NCBI GenBank assembly: GCA_012064415.1
Contig: SSNU01000143.1
Location: 189,571 to 240,325, forward strand
DNA length: 50,755 nt
Reading direction: 5' to 3'
From: Gyrodactylus bullatarudis
Taxonomy: Eukaryota > Platyhelminthes > Monogenea > Gyrodactylidea > Gyrodactylidae
In this document: one piece after another, positions 22,728-34,069 of the stretch
Layout of the letters: every line of letters starts with the position of its first letter
How positions within the stretch are numbered: position 1 is the first letter of the stretch
Notes under the pieces: model-generated
Database searches by the model: none
What the model was told of the DNA's origin: nothing
Seen by the model: the letters and a program-made list of their open reading frames with translations, nothing else
Position numbers and translations under genes: made by a program

Positions 22728-23602
22728 AAGACTCTATTAATCTACAAACTGCAGTGTGACTGTGATGCTTCGTATATAGGTCGTACGTCAACTAGATCTA
22801 ATGATTACCTCATTAACAGTGGGAAATGCTTTTCTTACCGTTTAAAGGATACCAATCAGTCTCGATGTTCCAGAAGAAAATAAAAAAATGCTTTCAACGG
22901 GGCTAGCCGGAGAATAATATATAAAACAAATGAATTGCTGAAAATTTCCTAAAAATACAACATTGACGAATTAAAGCAGACCAATTTCGTATATAAGTTC
23001 AAATGTCAATGTAATGCTGAGTACATTAGGCATACGACTAGACGACTGGAAGAACGTATAGATGAACATCTATACAAAAGTAAAACAGCGATACTCATTA
23101 AACATACAGTGGTAACTAGAAAAAGAAGTACTATCCTTAGAATCCTCCAAAAAGAAAATATGAAGTTGGAATTAAAGTCGGATTTGAAATATTCCGAAGC
23201 CAAAAGCCACAAATCAAGAATGAAATCAAGAATTTGAGGGGTTTCAAATAAATCTTGCAGCTATTTGTTCGGATTTCATCAAAGAGAAAATTGAATTCTC
23301 GTTTCTTCAAAAAAGAACTCTCAGAAGACTCATTCATCTATGTTGTAAGAATGTGGTTTTCTGGTAATAACATACAATACATCCAAAAAAACGATGTAGC
23401 AATGAGATATCCATTAGGTCTTCTGTTAACCGAATCATTCATGGAAAATATTGAATCTGGAAACCTTGAACAAACAATTTAGAGCGCAAAAAACTACTCC
23501 TAAACACATATACATTACGATGAGCACAAAATATCGATTTTTATCGAGAAATTCTTTATCAAAAATATTAAACCAGATCTGTGTTCAAAAGAACCATAAA
23601 TA
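22728..23602 (+). pseudogene. mosaic of PLE fragments: two GIY-YIG cores and an RT piece
   Basis: At 22728 a family D core reads YKLQCDCDASYIGRTSTRSN. At about 22985-23110 a different core reads NFVYKFKCQCNAEYIRHTTRRLEERIDEHL, with the YIG glycine changed to Arg. At 23240-23480 degenerate RT blocks read LRRLIHLCCKNVVFW and YIQKNDVAMRYPLGLLLTES, the counterpart of YxQxDGVAMGSPLGPLLA in PLE RTs. At 23540-23598 the C-terminal FIKNIKPDLCSKEP closes the protein. The order is scrambled, so nested insertion or recombination is likely. Confidence 0.7.
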
Positions 23603-23639
23603 TTCTCTTACACTAGACTGGCCTATGTGAGGTTTTTAA

Positions 23640-24708
23640 GTTTTGCTACCAATTATTCTTGGGACTGTGAGAATAGATCTATTGTCTGATTATTAGTTGG
23701 GAATCGGTTTCTCTGCTTTCCCTTTCTTTTGTACTGCTTAGGTGATTTCAACAGATTTCTTTTTCGTTAATGAAATATGGGCTTTCACTTCTGGTAGAGA
23801 AAAATACTTCTTTCGATCATTCTGGGGTACAGCAGTTGAATCCATTTTGAGATTTGCAATTAGAGGAGGTAATGAGGTTTGATTTTTTGCCAACTTAGTT
23901 GCTTGGTCATCGTTATTTGATACTAGCTGGGCCTTACAGTCATGCCAATGTATGATGACTCTCGATGGAAGCTTCGAGGAAACTGAGAGAACTATTGGTT
24001 TCTATTTCCATTGTAAACTTTGATTGGTGATCAGTTAAGAATCTCATCAGAATCCTGATAATCTTTCAATAGGAGGAAAGTGTCCATATAACATAAATGA
24101 TATTGGCCATCATGTAGGATTCTTAAGAATTTTATAATTAATTTATCAATGATAATCATTATTCAATCGAAATTAATTTTCTAATTCATATCTAGCCCTG
24201 TTTTAAAACCTTTTAAATGTAACTGTGGCCATTAATAGAGCATGAGATAAGGCCCGAAGAGAAGAAACCAAAATTCAATTTCTAACAATAAATTCTACTG
24301 AATAGATTCAATACTGGTGTCATATTATCTTCTTCATGATTACCCCCTTCTCTATATCAATTCATTATTCATTATAACAGTTTTAACAGATATTGTAAAG
24401 AAATTAAAACACGAATTCATGTTCTTACATTTTTTTTTCTTATAGCAGACTTAAAAATGTTATTAGATCTCATATATTGTAGAGCTAAGTATCGATCTCA
24501 TAAAATATCAAACTTATAAAATATAACCAATAAGTAGAAATATATAGTTGATCAGTGTAAGATAAATTTTTAATTTATGAGGTAAATTTATTACTGAGTT
24601 AGACTGAAGGAAGTTTGTATTATCATCAGAGAAAAAATTCCAAATTTTATTAGGCAATTGAGTTATTGCCAAAAAGAGTATATTCGGGTAGGGGATTTTC
24701 CAAGGAGC
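23640..24708. other. no gene; shared 55-bp word near the right end
   Basis: Mostly unassignable. 24659-24713 (GAGTTATTGCCAAAAAG onward) matches 42772-42830, part of the duplicated unit B, so an older repeat was the target of the MITE that follows. Confidence 0.4.
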
Positions 24709-24714
24709 ATATAT

Positions 24715-25447
24715 GTTACCGTGAGTCTGGGAAATCAGTGAGTGCCGGTAATTCGCTAGTGTATGTTGGTAATCAGTGTGACTCAAGTGAATCTATCTAA
24801 TGAGCCCTCACTACCCAAACACACTGAGAAGGTCAGTGAATTGAATGAAGTGTTTGTCTGAGGGATTAATTTTCGAAGGAAAATTATCAAGATACTGGCA
24901 AAATAAGAGAACAAAATTCTTAGACGACAACTGTAAAATACAAATTCCAGACTTTGATAGAGGAAAGGGCGATTTCGAATCAATAATAATTATTATAATT
25001 GATGTTGTAACTGAGAGTAATGAACAAGTGTCTTTTCAAAGATCAAAATATTCATGGTACCGTGAATGAATTGGTAGCAACTAATGAATTAGATGTGTGT
25101 CAAAGAAGATGAGTGTTCATTAGGAGAGATCGATGCCAAATTTCCCCTTGGAAATGGACAGGGAATATTCAAATTTGATTGACTCAAATTGTAAAACCCT
25201 GACCTGTAAATGTGAAAAGTTTTATGTAACTCTTGATCATTCTCTTACTTATGGCAATAAATAAATATTTAATGCTTTAATTTTTTCTCAAAAAATTTAA
25301 TCGATAAGTTGAGCTGTTGAATTCACTGACCTTTTCAGTGTGTTTGGGTAATGAGGGCTTATTAGCTAGATTCACTAAAGTCACACTGATTACCAACATA
25401 CACTAGTGAATTACCGACACTTACTGATTTCCCAGACTCACGGTAAC
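24715..25447. mobile_element. 733-bp MITE with GTTACCGTGAG termini
   Basis: Inverted ends of about 130 bp begin GTTACCGTGAGTCTGGGAAA and are flanked by ATATAT on both sides (24709-24714 and 25448-25453). The ends resemble those of the element at 5361-6974. No transposase inside. Confidence 0.75.
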
Positions 25448-25789
25448 ATATATATATTTCAAAATATTTAATGATAAATAGTGACCGAAGTAATGTTTCT
25501 TTTGAACGATAATATTGACGAACTTCATCAAGAATATTTTCGTTTGGTTCTAAACTCATAAGGAAGGTTAGAGAAAACTAGCGAAAATTTAAGTGATAAA
25601 CGTTATATTTCGCTGGGTCTCTTCAGACTCTACCCCGGTGACATTTAAATACTATTACAATGCTTATATTGACTCATTATTTCCTGATAATCTCGAATCG
25701 ATTTTTTTAAACTTTACTGACTTAGTTTAAGATTTAGATTTAATGCAAGTATTATGCCTAATCTGACTAAAGAAATGTCGAGACCGATA
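25448..25789. other. no recognisable feature
   Basis: AT-rich. I see nothing assignable. Confidence 0.4.
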
Positions 25790-26112
25790 TTGGCTCTGAA
25801 AGTTTTATCACATTGACGGAGAAATTGACAGCAACGTCGAGTCAGGATAGAGAACAGTTCGATTCAGTTGTAAAATATACCCAATTCAAGAAGAGGAATC
25901 CAGATGCCTCGAAATTGAAAGAGTGCCACTATCAAGCGTTATCAAGTCTAAGATAAAATCCAAATGTATTATTATGCCACCTCGACAAAGGAACAGGTAT
26001 AGCTCTAGTTGGAAAAGCAGATTATCTCCTGAAAGGAAAACTTCTTTTATCAGACAGCAACAGATTCCGCCCAATTGATGCCAACGAAGCAGAGAACGCA
26101 TTAAAGTTTTAA
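25790..26112 (+). pseudogene. PLE reverse transcriptase N-terminal block
   Basis: Reads YTQFKKRNPDASKLKECH, LSSLR (stop) NPNVLLC, HLDKGTGIALVGKADYLL and LLLSDSNRFRPID, the DKGTGIA region before the RT palm of PLEs. One TAA interrupts it. The continuation of the same protein lies at 26755-26950. Confidence 0.75.
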
Positions 26113-26403
26113 CAAAAGCAGTGTGTAAGAAGATTATACTCATGTCATGTGATTTCCTCATTGTACCAAATTTCAAGAGAATATCGCAAAGATAAAATTT
26201 AATATTTTTCCATCATATAAAGCAGATTTTCATTCCTACTTAAAGAGAATTTTAAAACTAATCCTCTCACAAAATTCCTCCTCTCACAAAGACCATGAAG
26301 TAAATTCAAACTTTGCAATGGCCTACTCAAATGTTATCAAATCAGATTCTGTTGAATTACATCGCGAACAAAATGGTACTTATGGAAACTAATTCTGATT
26401 TCA

Positions 26404-26685
26404 ATGATGCTTTGTTATGATTCTTTGTTGAACCAGGGGAGTCTGTTAAGAACCATAAATACGAAACTCTATCGAAAGAATTTGAAAAAGTCTTCGTTTT
26501 CATTAAAAAGGAATTTTCAGCTTCACGGATATTGTGTTATCCATAGAGCAAAAGGAAATTCTATCTCTTGGTCCCAATTTTGTATTCCAAAAGGACACAA
26601 CGAAATTGAAGACCAGGCAGCTTTTGAACGTTTGATGTTTAAACTAGGTCTAACGCAGAACCGTAAAGATGATTGTAACACATAG
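26404..26685 (+). pseudogene. unidentified 93-codon frame, weakly caspase-like
   Basis: The frame contains HGYCVIHRAKGN and, 20 residues on, EIEDQAAFERLMFKLGL and KDDCNT. This recalls the start of a caspase p20 subunit (GxCxII followed by a G[ST]D..aLe.LF..LGF block). No catalytic His or Cys region is present. It sits between two blocks of a PLE RT, so it may be captured host sequence. The assignment is tentative. Confidence 0.3.
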
Positions 26686-26754
26686 AAGCTTTAACTTGAT
26701 CTTTCATCTATTTACAGAAGTTTTGATCTTAAACCTCTCAGATATAGTTTACTG

Positions 26755-26962
26755 TTGTTAAAGATACTTTTTCTTTTGTTGATAAATTTAAGGATTTAAA
26801 TATAGGTTCAAACGAGATGATCTCATTAGATTCAAGTTCTTTATTTCCTAGTATACCTATAGAGGAAACTTTGGCTATCATTAAATCTTGTATTGACGAA
26901 CACGAAGGTTTTGAGTTACCAAGCCTGTTTACGGAGTCCAGGAACACTTTGAGGCTTTTTTA
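26755..26962 (+). pseudogene. PLE reverse transcriptase motif A block
   Basis: An open frame reads VKDTFSFVDKFKDLN, EMISLDSSSLFPSIPIEETL and so on. This matches the PLE block SLDVxSLFTNVP with the catalytic Asp retained and Val changed to Ser. The match is lost near 26930, where a LINE fragment of opposite strand begins. Confidence 0.8.
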
Positions 26963-27840
26963 ATGAGTAGAAGTATTTTGATATCTCTACGAAGCATACT
27001 TTATTCAGATTGTAGACTGAGTTTTTTCCGTCGGAAAAATTTCTGAAGCTTCATAGACCATTAAGGTTTTTCAGGGTTCCAGCATCCTGCACAAAATTCA
27101 ACAACGGATCGTGCCATTATTTTGAAGAAAAAAAATTTTATGAATTCGTTTTTCATGCATTTATGAATTAGCATACATCTTCATATGAAAGTGTCCCCAA
27201 ATTCTTGAGATAAATATATAAAATTAATTTACCACTTTATTACATTAAAAATAAACAAATACCATCCTAGACACCGCGGGAACATGATGATAAACGAAGA
27301 CAGCACCGGGATTAATTAATATATATCATTAAGAGTGACTATAAATTACCTTTAATATGAAGATCATATTCAATAAATATCAATTATTTCTGATCCAAAT
27401 ATGACTTCCGCTCCGTCTTTACCAAGGTAAACAAAAAAAAGATCTATGGATATCTTTGTAATGCTTTGTAAAGTCATTTATTTGGGAAAATGCAATATTG
27501 AATGATAGAGAACCTACTCTGGAGCCTTGTAAGACACCAGAAATAATTAATTTAGGTAATGAACCTTTGTTTTCGAGGGACGCATAATTTTTTGTTTAGT
27601 TAGAAATTTTTGACATTTCTAGGAGATGTGAATATACTCCGTAGTGATGATTAATTTCACTAATTTTGGCTTTAGACAAGAAATCTATCATATAAATTAT
27701 GATAGATTTCTTTTTATTCTTGTAACAAGTAATTTAGATTATGAAAATAACGCTGTATTTTATGACTCAATGAAGGATGTTTTTTGGAATCTTTGCTTTT
27801 ACAAGAAAAAATTTTCCCTTTTAAATATTCCATTTTAAAA
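26940..27840 (-). pseudogene. diverged second copy of the LINE RT region
   Basis: DNA similarity to 1904-3113 on the same strand, for example around AGCATCCTGCACAAAATTCA (27080) and TAGGAGATGTGAATATACTC (27623). The frames are destroyed. About 240 bp between 27195 and 27437 are absent from the first copy and end in a short A-rich tract, so they are probably a later insertion. Confidence 0.7.
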
Positions 27841-29174
27841 TTTAAGTTATCGAGATTTTCTTCTAAGCAAGGTGTTATAAGGACGATAGTCACTATTGAA
27901 AATCGGAACTAACATTAAAAAAACACTTTCTAGAATAATCATGATAATCAACACCTAGAATTGGATAGTACGAAATATATTTCAATTTATCTCACTTCAT
28001 TCGTTTGATTTTCCTTGATATCAATTTTTTCATATAACCGGAATTTGAGATCAATAAAAAAATTATTAAAATATCTTCTCGTATAATTTCATTTAACAAG
28101 TTTCGAAAATCAAAACTAGTGAATTTTGAGCCAACATGAGTATTTAAACCATTAGTCGATGACCAAAGTTAAATTATATTGGATAAGTAATTCTAGATAA
28201 TTTTTACTGAATCGAAATTCAATAAGAAAAATTTAATAGGCTTTCTCTCAGGCTTAATTCTCCTATCTTGTCTGTTCATTCTTATGGACTTGCTACTCTT
28301 CTTATCCTGATACTTATTCTTTTAACTGAGGCAAATTTATCAGAATTCAAGTAAATAGATTTAAGTGTCAGTCTTCTCCATATAAATACACTTTGTATAA
28401 TATTCCAATATCTTCATATTCTCTGGCATCGCCTTTCTTATACAATGATAAATCAGAATCATCAGAATCAATCCCAAAATGATCAGATCTGGTATAATTA
28501 GTCTCTTTGTCATCTTCTAATTCAATATCTGATTGATCTGCATTTGGAATCAGGGTTAATGAATAAATTGTGCCATTTCTTGTTTTCCTCATATCAAATT
28601 CACTTTCAATATCGTTGATTACTGATCGGTTATATACGACTTCAATTTAAATCAGAAATAACTTCTACTGAACCAATCATTTTCAAGTGTACGGAATAGA
28701 TTCTTGTAGTTGATCTATTGATGATTATAATACTAAAAAACTCAAAATAATTTGATGAGTATCTGTGAAGATAATTAGGCCAGTAACTGAGCAAAAATAG
28801 TGTAATTCTTTTGATCAGAAATATTAATGTCAAAGTTATTCTATATCTTATATAAATGAAGATGGATGAATTATTATTAGGTTTTTAAAAGAGGATAAAT
28901 TTTGATTACAACGATATACAATTTTGCATTTTACCGATCGAATTGGAAAGCATACTTAATTGTAAATAAATCAGAGTTCAGTCAATGTGTCATCAAAATC
29001 ATTGTTTTAATCAATTCACCCTTAGATTATGGCAGGTATAAGTAGGAAAAATTTAATCGAGCATAGCTATCTCGAGGCATTATCTATCCAATTCACTATT
29101 CAATTAATTTTGGCGATGATATAATTCAGGTAATTTATCAAAACCGTCCGAAAATCCGCTTAAAATCATATTTG
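27841..29174. other. no confident gene; one acidic frame
   Basis: On the minus strand 28592-28368 encodes 74 residues rich in Asp/Glu/Ser, including IDSDDSDLS. The family is unknown. The remainder shows nothing. Confidence 0.25.
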
Positions 29175-29199
29175 TAGATATATAAGAAAAGAATTTTTA

Positions 29200-29247
29200 T
29201 TCACTAAATGTACATTTCTTTATGGTTCATCAGTAGTGACACATAAA
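29200..29247 (-). ncRNA. hammerhead ribozyme, PLE family D, core intact
   Basis: On the minus strand CTGATGA 29227-29233, 8-nt ACCATAAA 29219-29226, GAA 29216-29218, stem III ATGTACAT 29208-29215. Stem I is 6 bp (29234-29239 with 29201-29206). CATAAA pairs with TTTATG (complement of 29242-29247). Confidence 0.85.
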
Positions 29248-29687
29248 TAATGATAAAAGTTTAAAATTCATTGAAAATAATATTTTACAGTTTTTGAAAG
29301 AAATAGTAAAAATTGAAGAAAATTAGAATAAATGTAAGCTAAAAAAACACCAAAACTCTTCAATAAATAGCAACAGTGAAGAGAAAAGTGAAAAAACTCA
29401 CATAGGCCAGGGTAATTGAAGGTTATAGGAATAATTTTTCTGAACACACAGATTTGGCTTAAAGTGATTCATGAAGAATTTCTCCTTCACCCACAAATCC
29501 GTGCTGTCATCCCCCGCATTTTTATACTAGATTGAAAAATTAGAAATTGAAGCTTCGTGGTTTTCCTGTTTGATATGTCTGGTCACCGCCGTATCCTTCT
29601 TGAGGTGATCGTTTGACCTGGTTGATAATTTCCTAATCGTACGTCCTATATAAGAAGCTCCACAGTCGCATTGGAATTTGTAACTAG

Positions 29688-30070
29688 GAAGGAGGATGGG
29701 TAGATTCTAAGAAACATCTACAAGAAGAAGACCTCTATTTTGCCAGTTTTAGTCCTCTATCTCATAAAGTTGGCTTAGTAATTGGTCTAGGAAAGAGGAT
29801 AAGAAGGGTCGCTAGTCCAGACTGTGGAGCTTCTTATATAGGACGTACGATTAGGAAATTATCAACCAGGTCAAACGATCACCTCAAGAAGGATACGGCG
29901 GTGACCAGACATATCAAACAGGAAAACCACAAAGCTTCAATTTCTAATTTTTCAATCTAGTATAAAAATGCGGGGGATGACAGCACGGATTTGTGGGTGA
30001 AGGAGAAATTCTTCATGAATCACTTTAAGCCAAATCTGTGTGTTCAGAAAAATTATTCCTATAACCTTTA
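29688..30070 (+). pseudogene. internally deleted PLE family D protein, nearly open
   Basis: A stop-free frame runs from about 29688 to a TAG near 29959. It joins SPLSHKVGLV, KRIRRVASPD and CGASYIGRTIRKLSTRS without a shift, so about 110 residues between ASPEEW and CGASYIG, relative to 6153-6752, were removed in frame. After the TAG the nuclease end continues as DLWVKEKFFMNHFKPNLCVQK. No ATG opens the frame. Confidence 0.7.
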
Positions 30071-30239
30071 ATTACCCTGGCCTATGTGAGTTTTTTCACT
30101 TTTCTCTTCACTGTTGCTATTTATTGAAGAGTTTTGGTGTTTTTTTAGCTTACATTTATTCTAATTTTCTTCAATTTTTACTATTTCTTTCAAAAACTGT
30201 AAAATATTATTTTCAATGAATTTTAAACTTTTATCATTA

Positions 30240-30287
30240 TTTATGTTTCACTACTGATGAACCATAAAGAAATGTACATTTAGTGAA
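30240..30287 (+). ncRNA. hammerhead ribozyme, PLE family D, best formed
   Basis: CTGATGA 30254-30260, 8-nt ACCATAAA 30261-30268, GAA 30269-30271, stem III ATGTACAT 30272-30279. Predicted cleavage follows T30280. Stem I is 7 bp (30247-30253 with 30281-30287). TTTATG 30240-30245 pairs with CATAAA 30263-30268. All core bases are consensus. Confidence 0.9.
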
Positions 30288-30312
30288 TAAAAATTCTTTT
30301 CTTATATATCTA

Positions 30313-31649
30313 TAAAAATTCAATTAATATCTAAATGAAAAATTTAGAAAAGGGTAACCATATCAGATTCTGATTATTAGAGAATCATTGCTAAAATTGT
30401 TTCTGAGATCATATTACATTTTATCTTTATAATTAGAGTTTAACTATCAGATAAAAAAATTTCTCAAAAAGTATAACTGTTACATTGTTATTGAAGAAAA
30501 AATAATCTTTTGAGTGAGATATGAATCATTTAGAATATCATCTTAAAAGATTTTTTTCAGCACAATTACATGAAATGAAAGCAATTTTAAAAAAACTGCA
30601 CATTTGTTATCAGCGTATTCTCTAACCATATAATATTTTCGATTCTAGCACTGAACCTTGAAAAAAAAACTCATTGGCTCTTGGAGAGTTAGCATGCTTC
30701 AATTTAAACTAAACTTACTAGTTGTTTAATTAACTGTAATTTGAAAATGTGAATTATTACCGTTTAAAAATGTAATTACTTTGATTACTTTATTTTTCTC
30801 TCATTGTAATTAATTTTGACCCGTTTTCGTTATAAAAACCATTCCCTGATATCAAGCATTTTAAAAGAAGAGACAAAATTATGGGGGTTAATTAAGATCA
30901 TTTTGAGTGTAAACGATAGTCATGAAAAAAATATTAAACAAACAACTCAAAAGAAAATATTTTTCCAATAATCAACCCAAAAATTTTCAAAATAAACTTC
31001 CTAAAAATAATTTAATAAATTTCTTTAAACTTTACTCCAGAACTATTAACGGCTTGCTCATGGTCATCCAAGTTTTTTATTTTTATTTTGTAACTTTCAA
31101 GTTTTCCTTCAGATTTTCGGCGTCACTGAGCATGATGATCTCCTAGTGAGCTGCTTTCAAGGAGATTACATTGTATTCATTTGGAACATGATTTTCAAGG
31201 GAAACTTCTAACTTATTAGCCACGGCACTCAGATGTTTACAGGGATATGCATTAATTTTTTTCAAAACTTTAAAAACGTTGGATTTCATTGAAATTAATA
31301 ACTATTCCTATTTCACTATTTTGAGAAACATAAAATTATTCCTCTTCAAAAGTAGCGAAATTTTGTAAGATTCGCGTAAGTTATTTTCCATCTTAGGTTC
31401 TATATAAGAAGAAAGTTCACTCTCGATCTTTGCGTAGAAGTATAACCGTTCAAAAAATTTATCTGACAATTAATCTGGTAGAGAAGAGAATTTTGATTTA
31501 AAAATGTTTGATTTGAGGTAACGATGCAATTTTCATTGGGGTAATTTTTGGAATGTATTTCGGAATTAGCCCATGATTAAACCAATGAGAGAAAAGGTAA
31601 CTTTAAACCAATAAAATTCATGCAAGTTGGATTCCTGTTTTATATCATA
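30313..31649. other. no recognisable feature
   Basis: AT-rich. A 74-codon frame at 30922-31146 has no family signature. Confidence 0.4.
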
Positions 31650-31651
31650 TA

Positions 31652-33280
31652 TAGTGGTCGAATTAATATGTGAAACACTCTGAATATTTTGAATTGTCAA
31701 TTTATTTAAAATGATAAATTTTTCAAATCAAGACCATTTGATACATTATAAAATTCTTTATCAATTGATATCTGAATGAATTTTTTTACCTTTTCATCTT
31801 TCCCTGTACAAGTAAAAATACTATTTTTCATTGAAGTTGAAAACGAACTAATATGTGAAACACTTTATATTAACCCAAAAATTCACCTTTTTCTTCTATA
31901 ACATCGAAACATCTTTCATTCATGGAATTAATGAATGGTTTTATATCATTTTCAGTTAATTCTGACCACTTTTTTATAATTTCAAGTCTAAGTTCATGGA
32001 CATTTTCAAATTGCCTCCCATTTGAATAAACTCTTTGAGATAGAAGTCCCCATAGGTTTTCTATTGGGTTAAGGTCTGGACTTCGGGGTGGCCAATCAAT
32101 AAAATCAATCTCATTGTAATTTAGCCATTCAATTGTCGATTTTGATGTATGGCATGGAGCATTGTCTTGTTGAAATACAAGATTATCATCTTTAAACTCA
32201 TTTTTGAATGATAAAATGGAATCAATCAAAATATTCTGATATTTTTCTGAGTTTAATTTTCCATCAACAATGACTATAGGTAAGGTTCCTTTTGAATAAA
32301 TCGCTCCCCATACCATAATCGAAGCTCCACCGTGTACGCGATTCAGTATTTTCTTAGGGACGTCCCCTTGTGGACACCAATGATAACTTGAACCATCAGG
32401 CCCATCCAAATTAAACCTTTTCTCATCAGTAAATATGACTTTATCCCAATTGATTCTTTGGCTCAATTTATCCTTGATCCAATCTACTCGAAAAATTTTA
32501 TCGAAATCTGAGAGTTTCGGGACTTTTTTTGATTTCCTCCAAGACATTTTCATATTTTTTTTACATATTTTTGAATGGTTCTTAAATTTAGTCTAAGCTC
32601 ACCTGTTGGATCTTATTCATCACAGCAAGAAGTGTAATCAATAATGATCACTGATCACATAATTGAATTTCAACAAAAGATTTTACCGAATAAATATTGT
32701 ATTCTAAGCTAAAAAATAGCTAAAAACTGTATCCCTGCTAGGACTTGGTCCTTTAAAAAAATAATTAAATATGAATGAATAGTGATCAATTGGTTGAAAA
32801 AAATGACTTGAAGATACTCTATAATGTTATTATAATAATCTGAATTTGCAACATTGGTGACAGAAGCTTTTCTTTTTTTTTAATAATGGAAAAATCTAGA
32901 ATTCTGAAGAAATTAGAAAAAGAACCTTAATTTCTCAAAGTAATAATTCTATTGTGATTGAAAAATACTTGAAGAATCAATACTGATAACTATATATATA
33001 TTTTTCATAGATAAGATTTAGATTATAACAGATTTATAACAAACTATTTCAATTATTATTGTACACACGTGAAAGTATTTTTCTTCTTCTTTTTTCTATT
33101 TTTCTTTAATCTAATATTATTATTTTTGTATATGATAACTATTTTTATATGAAAATGATGAATGTAAAGCAGAACTTATGAATAGTTCAATAAATTCCAT
33201 TTCATTTCATATAAGCTTAATCACTAAACATTCACTCGACCTCTTATTCATCATGTAATATTTTTTTATGTCGACCACTG
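31652..33280 (-). mobile_element. Tc1-like transposon 1
   Basis: The ends TAGTGGTCGA (31652) and TCGACCACTG (to 33280) are inverted with one difference, and TA flanks both. The transposase is encoded on the minus strand. The word AATATGTGAAACACT recurs inside the left end (31664 and about 31851), a subterminal direct repeat. Near the right end, 33165-33217 repeats a TTCAATAAATTCCATTTCAT tail also seen at 44415 and 44640. Confidence 0.85.
31870..32620 (-). pseudogene. Tc1-like DD34E transposase, frameshifted N-terminus
   Basis: The open frame 32553-31870 (227 codons) holds the whole catalytic core: FTDEKRFNLDGPDG, GGASIMVWG, VFQQDNAPCH and PPRSPDLNPIENLW. I count 34 residues between the second Asp and the Glu, giving DD34E. 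The C-terminus is complete. Upstream, DPTGELRLNLRTIQKYVKK (about 32620-32565) is the end of the DNA-binding domain in another frame; a one-base shift near 32557 and a TAA before it disable the copy. The core residues look intact, so decay may be recent. The protein would cut and paste the flanking TIRs at TA sites. Confidence 0.9.
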
Positions 33281-34067
33281 TAGTTGCGAGAATGATTCTT
33301 TAGTTGAAAACACTCACTTCCTCTAACTGGAAAGAAATCGAACATTGTTATAATAAATATATATACAGCTCTATGAGAAAAGAATTTCACTGAAATCATA
33401 AAACTCACACATATTGATGTTGTAGCGTGTATTAACTCTAGTGGGTCCTATTGAGAATTAATCCTCACTTAAAAAGCTACGATGAATTTTATTCACTTAT
33501 TTATTTTCTCAGATAAAATTATCTTCAATCAACTAATGAATTAGGTCAACCAAGTCTTTACAATAAAAATCGATAATGATTTTTTTCTGACCAGTTTAGT
33601 AACTTCAATTCATTTTCCGATTTAAATTGTAATTGAGAAAACATCAAATAGGCATAACTTTTTTAATTTTAGAGCTAAATTTTTATCTTATAACATGTCA
33701 TTTCTGATTTATTAAATGAATCCTGTAAGGCTTTCTTATTTTCTATTGTAGTTTATAAATATCAACTTAAATCAAATCAAAGAGATAATCATTAAATACA
33801 ACCAAATTATTTGCAATACTTTACAGATCTGTTAGTTTATTTGCAACAGAAATTTTTTTCACGTTTCAGAATAATATGATCACTGAACGGTTCCTAGTTT
33901 ATGCCAAAAAGATTGATTCATGTTTATTTGAGCATACATTTAAGAATACACGGTATTAACTCAGAATATTTACATATTTATCCTATCACAATCACACTGA
34001 TTTCGAAAATTTAAAATATAATTAGGAGATAAAAGTTATCTAATCTACTCGAAGATATTGATAAAGA
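33281..34067. other. no gene; inverted partner of 36370-36445
   Basis: 33440-33515 (TCCTCACTTAAAAAGCTACG region) is an imperfect reverse complement of 36370-36445. The pair brackets the next transposon and may be the ends of an older host element. Confidence 0.45.
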
Positions 34068-34069
34068 TA

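Larger units (their letters stand above)
29175..30312. repeat. 492-bp inverted repeat of a PLE family D 3' end
   Basis: Arms 29175-29666 and 29821-30312 are reverse complements of equal length with few differences, separated by 154 bp. Each holds the GIY-YIG C-terminal frame, the 3' region and a hammerhead. Transcription through it would give a long hairpin RNA. The flank near 29150 (CCGTCCGAAAATCCGCTT) matches, inverted, the sequence after the element ends at 15006 and 47150. Confidence 0.85.
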
